Below are positions 9,921-18,827 of a stretch of DNA of 64,000 bases, piece after piece. The translations under genes and the position numbers were made by a program. The notes under the pieces are model-generated. The model searched no databases. It saw only the letters and a list, made by a program, of their open reading frames with translations, and was not told the origin of the DNA. Position 1 is the stretch's first letter; each line of letters opens with the position of its first letter. The stretch spans positions 62,001 to 126,000 of the forward strand of contig NZ_PYOC01000011.1 in the NCBI RefSeq assembly GCF_003026215.1, in the 5' to 3' direction. This stretch comes from Photobacterium indicum (lineage in GTDB: Bacteria > Pseudomonadota > Gammaproteobacteria > Enterobacterales > Vibrionaceae).

Positions 9921-11675
9921 TTATTTATTTACGATATTCATTTTATCAATGGTGTCGGCATCAGGCGGCACATTCAAAATTTGTAATGCGCTTTGCATGA
10001 CTTCAGCGAAAATCGGCGCGGCTACAGCACCACCATAATACTGCTCACCTTTCGGTTCATTCACCATCACGACCATTGCTAAACGCGGCTTACTGATCGG
10101 GGCAACACCTGCTGTGTAGGCTATATAGTCATCACCATAACCACCCGCGATCGCTTTTTTAGCGGTACCCGTTTTTACCCCAACACGATAGCCAGGAACT
10201 CTTGCACGCCAGCCGCCACCACCGCCCGCTTTATCGGTTACAGATTCAATCATCGTCAGTACTTCCTCGACTAACTTAGGGTCTATAACCTGTTTACCAG
10301 GAACGACTTTCTCTGTTTTTAAAATCGATAATGGACGTTTCAGCCCTTTGGCACCTAAGGTCGCGTAAACATGCACTAACTGAATGGGTGTAACAGACAA
10401 ACCATAACCGTATGCAAATGTTGCTCGTTCAATATCAGACCAACGACGTCGATTAGGGAACAAGCCCACAGCTTCCCCCACTAAATTAATACCCGATGGC
10501 TCATCAAACCCAACACGCTGGTACATCTCAATAAGATCTTCAATGGGCATAGCAAGCGACAGCTTCGTCATACCAATGTTACTGGATTTCTGCAAAATGC
10601 GACCAACCGTCGCTTCTTTTTCAATCCGAGAGACATCAGAAACATAATTACTACCAACACGTAAACGACGCCCCGGTATTTTAATCAGTGTACTTTCATC
10701 AACAATGCCACTTTCCATGGCTTCTAATACACCAAACGGCTTTACCGTCGAGCCTGGCTCAAAAGAATCGGTAATTACGCGATTACGCATTTTATACGAT
10801 TGACGATCATTGCGATTATTCGGGTTAAATGACGGCGCATTAACCATTGCTAATATTTCGCCAGTATTAACATCAGCAAGCACAAGACTCGCAGATGTTG
10901 CTGGTAAATTAACGATGGCTTCTTTCATCGTACGGTACGCTACCGCTTGAATACGTTGATCAATACTTAATTCTAGTGGTTTGCCGGGTTCACGTTTTTG
11001 CAAAGAGATATTTTCAACCACACGCCCATAACGATCTTTCCGTACCGTGCGTCGGCCGGGCTCTCCGGTTAACCAACCATCATAGGTGCGCTCTACACCC
11101 TCTAAACCATGGCCATCAATACCTGTCACACCAATCAGATGGGCACTAACTTCACCAGAAGGGTAAAAGCGACGAGATTCATCTTTTAACCCAATACCCG
11201 GTAATTTCAATTTACTGACATAATCTGCCATTGCTGGGCTAACTTGGCGGGCTAAATAAACAAAACGACGTTTTTGGTATTTTTCCAGACGGGCTAATAA
11301 TTCTTGTCGGTCTAAACCCAATACATCCGCGAGGGCATGCCATCGCTCAACTTGCTGCATCCCACCATTTTTATAAATTTGAACAGGATCTGCCCAAACG
11401 GCTTGAACGGGGACGCTAACAGCTAATTGCTCGCCATTACGATCTGAAATAATCCCTCGAGCTGAAGGCATGGCTTTTACACGTAGTGAGCGTAAATCAC
11501 CTTCTTGAATTAATCTTCCAGGTTCGAGTACTTGAATATATGCGGCACGGCCGATGAGGGCAGCCAAGGCAAGAAATATACAGCCGCATATAACACCAAA
11601 GCGCCACGGAATAAATGCCGATGGCGCTTTCTGGCGTCGCTGATTTTTCGTCTTTGAGCTTTTAAATAATGCCAT
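9921..11675 (-). CDS. ftsI: Septal peptidoglycan transpeptidase PBP3
   Basis: FtsI/PBP3 is the class B penicillin-binding protein that cross-links septal peptidoglycan with FtsW. A short cytoplasmic tail is followed by one membrane anchor at about residues 25-45, a PBP dimerisation domain (GIISDRNGEQLAVSVPV) and a transpeptidase domain. The active-site serine is in FEPGSTVKPF (Ser309), with the SSN triad in KSSNIGM and the KTG motif in GVKTGTAKK. Length 584 aa is typical. It lies 3 bp after ftsL. Confidence 0.97.
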   Translation of the reverse strand: MALFKSSKTKNQRRQKAPSAFIPWRFGVICGCIFLALAALIGRAAYIQVLEPGRLIQEGDLRSLRVKAMPSARGIISDRNGEQLAVSVPVQAVWADPVQIYKNGGMQQVERWHALADVLGLDRQELLARLEKYQKRRFVYLARQVSPAMADYVSKLKLPGIGLKDESRRFYPSGEVSAHLIGVTGIDGHGLEGVERTYDGWLTGEPGRRTVRKDRYGRVVENISLQKREPGKPLELSIDQRIQAVAYRTMKEAIVNLPATSASLVLADVNTGEILAMVNAPSFNPNNRNDRQSYKMRNRVITDSFEPGSTVKPFGVLEAMESGIVDESTLIKIPGRRLRVGSNYVSDVSRIEKEATVGRILQKSSNIGMTKLSLAMPIEDLIEMYQRVGFDEPSGINLVGEAVGLFPNRRRWSDIERATFAYGYGLSVTPIQLVHVYATLGAKGLKRPLSILKTEKVVPGKQVIDPKLVEEVLTMIESVTDKAGGGGGWRARVPGYRVGVKTGTAKKAIAGGYGDDYIAYTAGVAPISKPRLAMVVMVNEPKGEQYYGGAVAAPIFAEVMQSALQILNVPPDADTIDKMNIVNK

Positions 11676-11678
11676 AAA

Positions 11679-11999
11679 TTATTGCACAACGATTTCATTC
11701 TTAGCAGAAGGGCGTTTCATGTCGATTTCCTCTTCGGCAAAGCGCTCTACTCGGCTATGCTCCGCTAGTGAATTCTCTTCTAGAATTTGATTTCGCCATT
11801 CTATATCTAGCTGATCCCGTTCTATGAACAACTGCTCCTGCTGAGCGATCATTTGCCGTGATTGGTGGGTGACATACACCACAGCCAAAGCAGACATTAA
11901 GATCAGGATCAACAAGATCGCAGGAACACGGCCGACCGACACGATATCTCGTGCGATCAGACGGGCTAAATTAGAAGGCGGTTGTGGATCTAGACTCAT
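11679..11999 (-). CDS. ftsL: Cell division protein FtsL
   Basis: FtsL is a small bitopic membrane protein that forms the FtsQLB complex and helps activate FtsWI. The 106-aa product has a cytoplasmic N-terminus, a single membrane span at about residues 25-45 (VPAILLILILMSALAVVYV), then a periplasmic coiled coil rich in Q, E and L (QQEQLFIERDQLDIEWRNQI) ending in the RVERFAEE segment. Its start overlaps the rsmH stop by 4 bp and ftsI follows at once. Confidence 0.93.
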   Translation of the reverse strand: MSLDPQPPSNLARLIARDIVSVGRVPAILLILILMSALAVVYVTHQSRQMIAQQEQLFIERDQLDIEWRNQILEENSLAEHSRVERFAEEEIDMKRPSAKNEIVVQ

Positions 12000-12943
12000 A
12001 GGCGTTCAGCAAGGCGCAGTACAGAACTACGTGCTCGCTTGTTATCACCTAGCTCATCTTTAGAAGGCTTGATGGCTTTGCTCGCCATTTTTAAATCAGC
12101 AGAGCCCAACGCTTTGATTTGATCTTCTGTTAACGGGAAACCCGCTGGTACTTCTGGCCCTTTACTATTCTTGCGAATAAAGCGCTTCACCATGCGATCT
12201 TCCAGTGAATGGAAACTAATTACAGATAAACGACCTTGTGATGCTAACACTTTAACCGCACCATTTAATGCCGTTTCAATTTCATCAAGTTCGCTATTAA
12301 TATAAATACGAATCGCTTGGAAACTGCGCGTTGCAGGGTGCTTATGCTTGTCTCTAAACGGAGATACATTTGAGATTAAAGCCGCTAATTCTGTTGTACG
12401 AGTTAATGGCGCTTTGTCAGGGTTTTCGCGATGCTCAACAATGCCACGTGCAATGCGTTTAGCAAAACGCTCTTCACCAAATTCTTTTAGTACCCATGCG
12501 ATGTCATCAGCTTCTGCTTCTGCTAGCCACTCTGCTGCAGAGATGCCTGATGTAGGATCCATACGCATGTCTAACGGGCCGTCACGCATAAAACTAAAGC
12601 CGCGTTCAGCATCATCTAGCTGCGGTGATGACACACCTAAATCAAGTAATACACCGTCGACACGACCGATTAAATCACGCTCCTCCATGTACTTTTCCAT
12701 ACCGGAAAACGGACCATGGATAATACTGAAACGCGGGTCATCAATAGTTTGTGCTTCAGCAATCGCTTGAGGATCACGGTCGATACCATAAAGGCGACCA
12801 TTTTCACCTAAATGAGATAGGATTAGGCGGCTATGTCCACCACGTCCAAAAGTACCATCGATATAAATACCGTCAGGTTTAATCGCTAGGCCGTCAACCG
12901 ATTCATGAAGCAGGACGGAGATGTGTGCTAATTGTTCAGACAT
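11996..12943 (-). CDS. rsmH: 16S rRNA (cytosine-1402-N4)-methyltransferase
   Basis: RsmH (MraW) methylates N4 of C1402 in the 16S rRNA decoding centre using S-adenosylmethionine. The motif I loop GTFGRGGHSRLIL is at residues 30-42, with VDGVLLDLGVSSPQLDD, GPLDMRMDP, and the C-terminal SFHSLEDRMVKRF and KRARSSVLRLAE. Length 315 aa is normal. It is the first gene of the dcw operon here. RsmI, which modifies the same nucleotide at its 2'-O, is encoded just upstream past rnpB. Confidence 0.97.
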   Translation of the reverse strand: MSEQLAHISVLLHESVDGLAIKPDGIYIDGTFGRGGHSRLILSHLGENGRLYGIDRDPQAIAEAQTIDDPRFSIIHGPFSGMEKYMEERDLIGRVDGVLLDLGVSSPQLDDAERGFSFMRDGPLDMRMDPTSGISAAEWLAEAEADDIAWVLKEFGEERFAKRIARGIVEHRENPDKAPLTRTTELAALISNVSPFRDKHKHPATRSFQAIRIYINSELDEIETALNGAVKVLASQGRLSVISFHSLEDRMVKRFIRKNSKGPEVPAGFPLTEDQIKALGSADLKMASKAIKPSKDELGDNKRARSSVLRLAERL

Positions 12944-13446
12944 ATAATTAATTGGTTTCAGCTAAAGTGAAAGCTTACTGAGGCGGTTTATTTAAATGTC
13001 ACCCCAGCCTGAAGTTGTATCTTGTATCTAACAATTTACTGTTAAAGCGGTTTATACCCGATTTTAACGTAATAAAACGAGCAATAAACAGGCTTAATAC
13101 AGCAAACCTAAAAATGGCTAAATTACCGTATCAACAAAGAGACTATCACAGGTATCACAATAGCGCTTTGTCATCGCTAACAGCCTTTTCATTTTTACAT
13201 TACCATCACAGCTTCAAGCATAAACCGCTATCGTTCATATACCTAAATTCATCAAGAACTTATAACAATATAATGAGTATTCATCGTTACGAAGGCTGTG
13301 CTGCATTTATTTTCCCATAAACCGCACGACAAAGTGTACGTATGAGACAAAAAAGTTGTCAAGCAAGTAAGAACATTTAACGTCAGAGATACGTCATAAG
13401 TTAACGATTTTAGATTTGATGGATAATTTCATACGATAGAAACGAC
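12944..13446 (-). other. Intergenic leader of the dcw cluster; no mraZ
   Basis: About 500 bases without a convincing gene. In many proteobacteria mraZ precedes rsmH; no minus-strand frame here reads like MraZ. The stretch is AT-rich with many stops in all frames. It holds a promoter at 13333-13362, and the resulting leader RNA would be about 380 nt long. I recognised no riboswitch or known RNA family in it. A plus-strand frame of about 100 codons at 13015-13320 is probably chance. Confidence 0.6.
13333..13362 (-). promoter_or_regulatory. Probable sigma70 promoter of the dcw cluster
   Basis: On the minus strand a perfect -35 box TTGACA (13357-13362) is followed after 18 bases by TACACT (13333-13338). 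Transcription would start near 13326 and proceed into rsmH. It is the strongest promoter-like sequence between the rnpB terminator and rsmH. Confidence 0.55.
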
Positions 13447-13492
13447 AAAAGGTGATGTTAACTTCTAATAAGAGAAGTCAACATCACCTTTT
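13447..13492 (-). terminator. Rho-independent terminator of rnpB
   Basis: A long hairpin with arms of about 20 bp (AAAAGGTGATGTTGACTTCT on the minus strand against its near-perfect complement, one G-T pair) with a 6-7 nt loop, beginning just 8 bases past the mature 3' end of RNase P RNA. A-rich and T-rich flanks are built into the stem ends, so it could work in both directions. Confidence 0.85.
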
Positions 13493-13500
13493 ATTCGAAT

Positions 13501-13884
<384 letters not shown>

Positions 13885-13893
13885 GTGGCGGAT

Positions 13894-13899
13894 TCTATA
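13894..13899 (-). promoter_or_regulatory. Probable -10 box of rnpB
   Basis: TATAGA on the minus strand lies 9-10 bases before the inferred RNase P RNA 5' end, where a -10 element belongs. The -35 region (around ACTGGT/CTGGTA) is poor. The GC-containing stretch between box and start resembles a discriminator, but no more can be said. Confidence 0.4.
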
Positions 13900-13993
13900 A
13901 GAGTCCAGCACCAGTTACCAGTAAAAGATCACACACAAGCACAAAGCGTCTAAATATCGAACAATAAATCAGTTTTATTACGCCATTATAAAC

Positions 13994-14013
13994 AAACGCA
14001 GTGCGTTGCGTTT
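13994..14013 (-). terminator. Weak terminator-like hairpin after rsmI
   Basis: On the minus strand AAACGCA and TGCGTTT form a 7-bp stem with a 6-nt loop, followed by GTTTATAAT. It begins 7 bases after the rsmI stop. The T-run is short, so termination may be partial and some rnpB transcription could be read-through. Confidence 0.45.
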
Positions 14014-14019
14014 AAGATC

Positions 14020-14880
14020 TTAATCGAGGTTTTCTAATCCCCACTTATAAAGCGCATTTTTCTTTACACCATGGATTTCAGCTGCCAGTGCTGCCGCTTT
14101 CTTAAGAGGTAACTCTTTGACTAATAAAACCACGGTACGCAGCGCTTCAGCAGGTAAATCATCTTTTGCTTTACGGTGTCCGGCGACTAAAACCACCATT
14201 TCACCACGAACACGATTACTGTCTTCACTTAACCAATCAATCAACTCGCCTAATGGTGCCCCATGGATTGTTTCATACGTTTTTGTTAACTCTCTCGCTA
14301 ACACAACTTGGCGTTCTGGGCCTAACACCGCTAACATATCAGCTAAGGAATCTGTAATTCGGTGCGGTGATTCATAAAAAATTAATGTGCGCTCGTCGTC
14401 AGCAAGTGATTGAAACGTATCACGGCGTCCTTTACTCTTTGGTGGAAGGAATCCTTCAAAACTAAAACGGTCAGACGGTAAACCTGCACCACTTAGTGCA
14501 GTAATAACCGCACAAGGGCCAGGTAAAGGCACAACTTTTACACCCGCCTGACGACAGCGGTTAACTAAATGATATCCTGGATCACTAATCAGAGGTGTGC
14601 CAGCATCGGATACAAGAGCGATACTGGTACCCGCCTGAAGCTTTTCGATCAAATAATCAGCTTTTTGCTGTTCATTATGATCATGAAGCGCAAAGGTGCG
14701 GGTAGAGATAGAGAAATGCGACAGCAAGCGCGACGTGTGACGAGTGTCTTCAGCAGCGATTAAATCAACATTTGCTAAAACATCCAATGCACGGTGTGTA
14801 ATGTCTGCTAAGTTACCGATTGGTGTGGGTACGATGTACAAAGTTGCAACATCTACCATGCATGAATTGGTCTCTCTCAT
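14020..14880 (-). CDS. rsmI: 16S rRNA (cytidine-1402-2'-O)-methyltransferase
   Basis: RsmI (YraL) is a tetrapyrrole-methylase-fold enzyme that 2'-O-methylates C1402 of 16S rRNA. Motifs include LYIVPTPIGNLADIT (about residues 14-28), IAAEDTRHTSRLL, ALVSDAGTPLISDPGYHLV, PLPGPCAVITALSGAGLPSD and the C-terminal PLKKAAALAAEIHGVKKNAL. At 286 aa it matches the enteric protein. The ATG at 14880 gives this length; an alternative ATG at 14859 (MVDVATLYIV) has a better purine-rich sequence upstream. It is divergent from lpoA, with 52 bp between them. Confidence 0.96.
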   Translation of the reverse strand: MRETNSCMVDVATLYIVPTPIGNLADITHRALDVLANVDLIAAEDTRHTSRLLSHFSISTRTFALHDHNEQQKADYLIEKLQAGTSIALVSDAGTPLISDPGYHLVNRCRQAGVKVVPLPGPCAVITALSGAGLPSDRFSFEGFLPPKSKGRRDTFQSLADDERTLIFYESPHRITDSLADMLAVLGPERQVVLARELTKTYETIHGAPLGELIDWLSEDSNRVRGEMVVLVAGHRKAKDDLPAEALRTVVLLVKELPLKKAAALAAEIHGVKKNALYKWGLENLD

Positions 14881-14932
14881 TTGTTTAAGATCTCATCTGC
14901 AATTAATATAGTAAGTAATTTTTCACAGTTGA

Positions 14933-16774
14933 ATGAATTCAATGCTCAATTTTACCCATAAGCGTAAAAGTGTATCACGACTCTTGGCACCTGTAGCCCT
15001 TGCCGTGATTTTGGCGGGCTGTAGTTCGTCAAACCAACAACAAGCTTCTGCCTCTAATATCACTGCGATAGCAACTGATACTTCGGCAAATTACCTCATA
15101 AAAGCAGAATCCAGTGATGGTATTGAAAGCATCGACTGGAATATTCTTGCTTTAAAGGCCTTAATCAAAGAAGGCCAATGGACTCAAGCAGATAACCAAG
15201 CAAAACGCTTGAGCCGCATGTCTCTTAGCCCAATACAAATGGCTGAGTGGCAGCTTGCACGCGCAACATTGCGCTATCAGCAAAGACAACCACAAGAGGC
15301 ATTGGATACATTAAATTTCCAACCTTGGTGGCCGCTTCCTGATAACCAATATAAACGTTATTTCATGCTACGAGCAGAGCTACTTGGTCAATTAGGCCAA
15401 CACTCCAAAGCCGCTCGTGAACGCACGATGCTTGATCAGTACTTACCATCAGACCAAAAGAACGCCAACTGGCAAAACCTATGGCAAGATCTATCAAGCT
15501 ATAATAACAGCCAACTGCAATCTGTTAGTTTGAAGGAAGATGAAACAGTATTACGAGGCTGGATTCAATTAAGCATCTTGAAAAATACCTATTCACAACG
15601 ACCTGTTCGTCTTAAAAGCGCCGTTGATGAATGGTTAAGCATGAATCCTTATCACCCTGCGCATCAATATTTGCCGACTGAACTTGAAGCCATCATGTCA
15701 ATGGAAGTGGCAGAACTCGATAATGTCGCGTTATTACTTCCTCTAACAGGCCGATTTGAATCGCAAGGTAAAGCCGTGCGTGATGGTTTTATCAATGCAA
15801 TGCTTGATGATACCAGTAGAGATACAGACACTGAGTTGACGGTTTTTGACACTGAAGCGGAGTCAATAACTGCGATCATGGCAAAATTACAAGCCAATGG
15901 TACGCAATTTGTTATCGGGCCTTTACGCAAAGAGAAAGTGACCGCATTTCAACAAAGCAATACCAGCCAAATCAACCTTCTGGCACTTAACCAACCAGAA
16001 CAGCTAGATGTAAGCCAAGCCCAGTCTTGCTACTTTTCGCTATCACCAGAGCAAGAAGCAGAACAAGCTGCGCAACATTTATTTGCTAAAGGGCATCAAT
16101 ATCCACTCGTGCTCGCACCAAAAAGTAAATTTGGCCAACGTGTAACTGACGCTTTTAACGAACAGTGGCAGCAATTAACTGGCCGTAATGCCGATATTGA
16201 TACCTTCGGTTCACGCAAACAAATTCAGCAACAGATATCACGTATTTTTGGCTTAAACGACAGCCAAGCACGTATTAGCCAAATGAATCAATTAACGGGT
16301 GTTAAGCTGGAATCACAGCAGCGTAGCCGTCGTGATACAGATGCCGTCTACCTGATTGCGAATAAAAGTGAGCTAACACTGCTTAAACCATTTATCGAAG
16401 TGGCAATTAACCCAGAAGTTAAACCACCGAAACTTTACGCAAGCTCACGTGGCAACCCTAACGCTAATAGCGACAATAGCGAATTACGTGGGATTGAATT
16501 TAGTGATATTCCTTTGATCATAAATCCTGAATCAGGCTTTATGGAACGTTTTGATAGCCTATGGCCAAATGAAAGCAATACCAGCATTCGTTTACACGCT
16601 TTTGGTATGGATGCCTATAAGATGGTAACTGAATTACCGCAGATGCGTGTTGTTGATAATTACACCGTTCAAGGTATGACTGGCCAGTTAGGTATTGATA
16701 ACCAATGCGTCGTTCAACGCGAAATGGACTGGGCTGTATTTACGTCTGATGGTATCACCCCTGCCGCTGAATAA
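14933..16774 (+). CDS. lpoA: Outer-membrane lipoprotein activator of PBP1A
   Basis: LpoA (YraM) is an outer-membrane lipoprotein that reaches through the periplasm to activate the peptidoglycan synthase PBP1A. The N-terminal signal ends in the lipobox LAGCSSS with Cys at about residue 29. The N-terminal half is a TPR-like helical domain (residues 60-250), and the C-terminal half resembles periplasmic ligand-binding proteins (NVALLLPLTGRFESQGKAVR, about residue 265). Length 613 aa fits the vibrio type. The ATG at 14933 is followed by another at 14942; neither has a clear ribosome-binding site. Its end overlaps the yraN start by about 26 bp. Confidence 0.93.
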   Translation: MNSMLNFTHKRKSVSRLLAPVALAVILAGCSSSNQQQASASNITAIATDTSANYLIKAESSDGIESIDWNILALKALIKEGQWTQADNQAKRLSRMSLSPIQMAEWQLARATLRYQQRQPQEALDTLNFQPWWPLPDNQYKRYFMLRAELLGQLGQHSKAARERTMLDQYLPSDQKNANWQNLWQDLSSYNNSQLQSVSLKEDETVLRGWIQLSILKNTYSQRPVRLKSAVDEWLSMNPYHPAHQYLPTELEAIMSMEVAELDNVALLLPLTGRFESQGKAVRDGFINAMLDDTSRDTDTELTVFDTEAESITAIMAKLQANGTQFVIGPLRKEKVTAFQQSNTSQINLLALNQPEQLDVSQAQSCYFSLSPEQEAEQAAQHLFAKGHQYPLVLAPKSKFGQRVTDAFNEQWQQLTGRNADIDTFGSRKQIQQQISRIFGLNDSQARISQMNQLTGVKLESQQRSRRDTDAVYLIANKSELTLLKPFIEVAINPEVKPPKLYASSRGNPNANSDNSELRGIEFSDIPLIINPESGFMERFDSLWPNESNTSIRLHAFGMDAYKMVTELPQMRVVDNYTVQGMTGQLGIDNQCVVQREMDWAVFTSDGITPAAE

Positions 16775-17125
16775 GCGTCAACAAGGACAGGTTTATGAGG
16801 TAATGGCAGAGCAGTATTTGCAGCGCCATCACCTCAAACCTGTTGAAAGAAATTTCACTTGTCGATCAGGTGAAATAGACTTGATCATGCGTGATAAAAG
16901 CTGTGTCGTATTTGTCGAAGTGAAATTTCGTAAGCAGAATCATTTTGGTTCTGCCGCTGAAGCGGTAAACTGGCGTAAGCAACAGAAACTGAAACGTGCG
17001 GCACTGTTGTGGCTTAAAAAAATAGCCTATCGACAGAACATACCGAGTTTCGTTTTGATGTGGTCGCAATTCAAGGCCCCGATCAGCAGATTGAGTGGTT
17101 TACCAATACCCTAGTTGAAGGTTAG
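16749..17125 (+). pseudogene. yraN: YraN family (UPF0102) nuclease-fold protein, frameshifted
   Basis: YraN proteins have a restriction-endonuclease-like fold of unproven function and sit between lpoA and diaA in many gammaproteobacteria. The first part reads normally (VYEVMAEQYLQRHHL, SGEIDLIMRDKSCVVFVEVK with the nuclease-like E-x-D...ExK residues). At the A7 run 17016-17022 the frame breaks: continuing in frame gives an unrelated tail ending at 17114, while the -1 frame gives the expected family ending FRFDVVAIQGPDQQIEWFTN to a TAG at 17123-17125, 2 bp before diaA. One missing A, a sequencing error, or slippage on the A-run could explain this. The core motifs lie before the break, so partial activity is possible. 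Confidence 0.8.
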
Positions 17126-17127
17126 TC

Positions 17128-17718
17128 ATGCAAGAAAGCATCCGTGAGAGTTTTAAAGAAAGTATCCAAACCCAAATAGCCGCTGCAGAAGCATTACCTG
17201 ATGCGATATCTAAAGCCGCACAAGTTATGGTTCAAAGTCTTCTTAACGGTAACAAGATCCTTTGTTGTGGTAATGGCGGCTCCGCTGCAAATTCGCAGCA
17301 CTTTGCTTCTTGTTTGATCAACCGCTTTGAAACAGAGCGCCCTAGCCTACCGGCATTATCATTAACCGCAGACACGACCACACTAACTGCGGTAGCGAAT
17401 GACTACCACCATGACGAAGTCTTCTCTAAACAGGTACGAGCGTTAGGTCAAGCGGGTGATATTTTATTTGTACTTTCTACCAGCGGTAACAGTAAAAACA
17501 TTATTAAAGCCATGGAAGCTGCACTTACTCGTGACATGACAATAATCGCACTCACCGGCAAAGATGGTGGTGAAATGGCGGGCTTATTTGGTGTGCAAGA
17601 CGTTGAAATTCGTATTCCGTCACAACGTACAGCCCGAATTCAAGAAGGTCACTTACTGACTTTACACTGTTTATGTGATTTGATTGACCAAGTATTGTTT
17701 CCACAGCACGAAGGATAA
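17128..17718 (+). CDS. diaA: DnaA initiator-associating protein DiaA
   Basis: DiaA is a SIS-domain protein that binds DnaA as a tetramer and promotes orderly initiation at oriC. The 196-aa product has the SIS sugar-isomerase signature CCGNGGSAANSQHFAS (about residues 47-62), LSTSGNSKNIIKAMEAA and the C-terminal HLLTLHCLCDLIDQ. It is related to GmhA (sedoheptulose-7-phosphate isomerase), but its place between yraN and dolP, as in E. coli yraO, supports DiaA. It follows the restored yraN stop by 2 bp. Confidence 0.93.
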   Translation: MQESIRESFKESIQTQIAAAEALPDAISKAAQVMVQSLLNGNKILCCGNGGSAANSQHFASCLINRFETERPSLPALSLTADTTTLTAVANDYHHDEVFSKQVRALGQAGDILFVLSTSGNSKNIIKAMEAALTRDMTIIALTGKDGGEMAGLFGVQDVEIRIPSQRTARIQEGHLLTLHCLCDLIDQVLFPQHEG

Positions 17719-17721
17719 ATA

Positions 17722-18261
17722 ATGATACTACGCCAAGTGTTGGTGGTTGCTATGTTAATGCTATTACAGGGTTGTTCGGGGTTATCATCGAATGATCCTC
17801 GTAATACGACACAACAGTGGCATGACCAAGAAATTGAAATGGAAGTCGGCGGGCTCGTCAATAAACCCCCTTTTCGCCAACTGGCAAGAATAAATGCCAT
17901 TGCGACAGAGGGAAATGTTTTACTGGTTGGTCAAGCAGTCGATCAGGAAACCCAATCGTTACTCGGCGAAAAAGTACGAGAACTGAGTAATGTGCAGCAT
18001 GTTTACAATCAGGTGAAGGTTCGTGCTCTACCTACGCTTGGTGAAATCAGTAGTGATAGCTGGATCACCACAAAAGTGAAATCTCAGATGGTGGCAAGTA
18101 AGCAGCTAAAAGATGCCTTTATTAAAGTCATTACTGAAGGGCAGGAAGTATACCTATTAGGTTACGTTACTCGCACACAGGGCGATACAGCGTCAGAAAT
18201 TGCCCGTAATGTGTCAGGCGTTAAGAATGTCATCAAAGTATTTCAATACCCTGAAGGTTAA
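17722..18261 (+). CDS. dolP: BON-domain outer-membrane lipoprotein DolP
   Basis: DolP (YraP) is an outer-membrane lipoprotein with two BON domains that binds anionic phospholipid and supports envelope integrity and BAM function. The signal peptide ends in the lipobox LLQGCSG (Cys at about residue 19). Two BON repeats follow: residues about 50-110 (INAIATEGNVLLVGQAVDQE) and about 115-179 (DSWITTKVKSQMVASKQLKD ... VSGVKNVIKVF). Length 179 aa is slightly less than E. coli (191). It is the last gene of lpoA-yraN-diaA-dolP and has a terminator 33 bp after the stop. Confidence 0.95.
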   Translation: MILRQVLVVAMLMLLQGCSGLSSNDPRNTTQQWHDQEIEMEVGGLVNKPPFRQLARINAIATEGNVLLVGQAVDQETQSLLGEKVRELSNVQHVYNQVKVRALPTLGEISSDSWITTKVKSQMVASKQLKDAFIKVITEGQEVYLLGYVTRTQGDTASEIARNVSGVKNVIKVFQYPEG

Positions 18262-18293
18262 ACCTCGCTAGCAACAGCACTCACTAGAAAATA

Positions 18294-18320
18294 AAAACGC
18301 AGCTCAGAGGCTGCGTTTTT
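18294..18320 (+). terminator. Terminator between dolP and sspB
   Basis: AAAACGCAGC and GCTGCGTTTT form a perfect 10-bp stem with a 6-nt loop, followed on the plus strand by more T residues; the minus-strand side also carries a T-run. It lies between convergent genes and can serve both. Confidence 0.9.
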
Positions 18321-18827
18321 TTATTTTACGACACGAAGACTTGGACGACCTCTAGGGCGAGGTGGTTCATCATCAGGTTCACTGTCATCACTTATTTCAG
18401 CAGTCACTGCTACAGGTGCTAACGTTTCAGCCTGAACTTCTACGATACCGTCAATTTCAGCTTCTTCATTTTCGTCAAAAGCATCAAGGTCAGTCGCATA
18501 AGCTGGTTCTGGATCGAACATTGTACCCGCACCATTTTCTCGCGCATAAATCGCAACAACAGCATACATAGGTACAATAACAGCATGTGGACGGCCACTA
18601 AAACGAGCATTAAAGCTAACAGCTTCATTACCCAATTCTAAGTTGCCTACCGCGCGCGGCGCAATGTTCAGAACAATCTGACCATCACTTACGAATTCCA
18701 TTGGCACTTGTGCACCAGGTAACGTGGCATCCACGACCAAGTGCGGTGTCAAATCGTTATCCACCAGCCAATCGTAAAACGCACGCACCAAATAAGGACG
18801 ACGCGGCGTCATTTTTTCCATGTCCAT
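18321..18827 (-). CDS. sspB: ClpXP protease specificity-enhancing factor SspB
   Basis: SspB is the adaptor that delivers ssrA-tagged proteins (and RseA fragments) to ClpXP. The N-terminal domain (TPRRPYLVRAFYDWLVDNDL, about residues 6-25; QIVLNIAPRAVGNLELGN; FSGRPHAVIVPMYAVVAIYA) binds the tag. A flexible acidic linker ends in the ClpX-binding tail RGRPSLRVVK. At 168 aa it is normal. It abuts the sspA stop, as in the classic sspAB operon. Near degS, it matters for sigmaE release because SspB speeds RseA degradation. Confidence 0.96.
   Translation of the reverse strand: MDMEKMTPRRPYLVRAFYDWLVDNDLTPHLVVDATLPGAQVPMEFVSDGQIVLNIAPRAVGNLELGNEAVSFNARFSGRPHAVIVPMYAVVAIYARENGAGTMFDPEPAYATDLDAFDENEEAEIDGIVEVQAETLAPVAVTAEISDDSEPDDEPPRPRGRPSLRVVK

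Noticed and set aside
13015..13320. Plus-strand frame of 101 codons in the dcw leader
   Set aside because: Composition is random-looking (many K, Y, S, H), no ribosome-binding site, no family character, and it lies antisense to the probable dcw leader.
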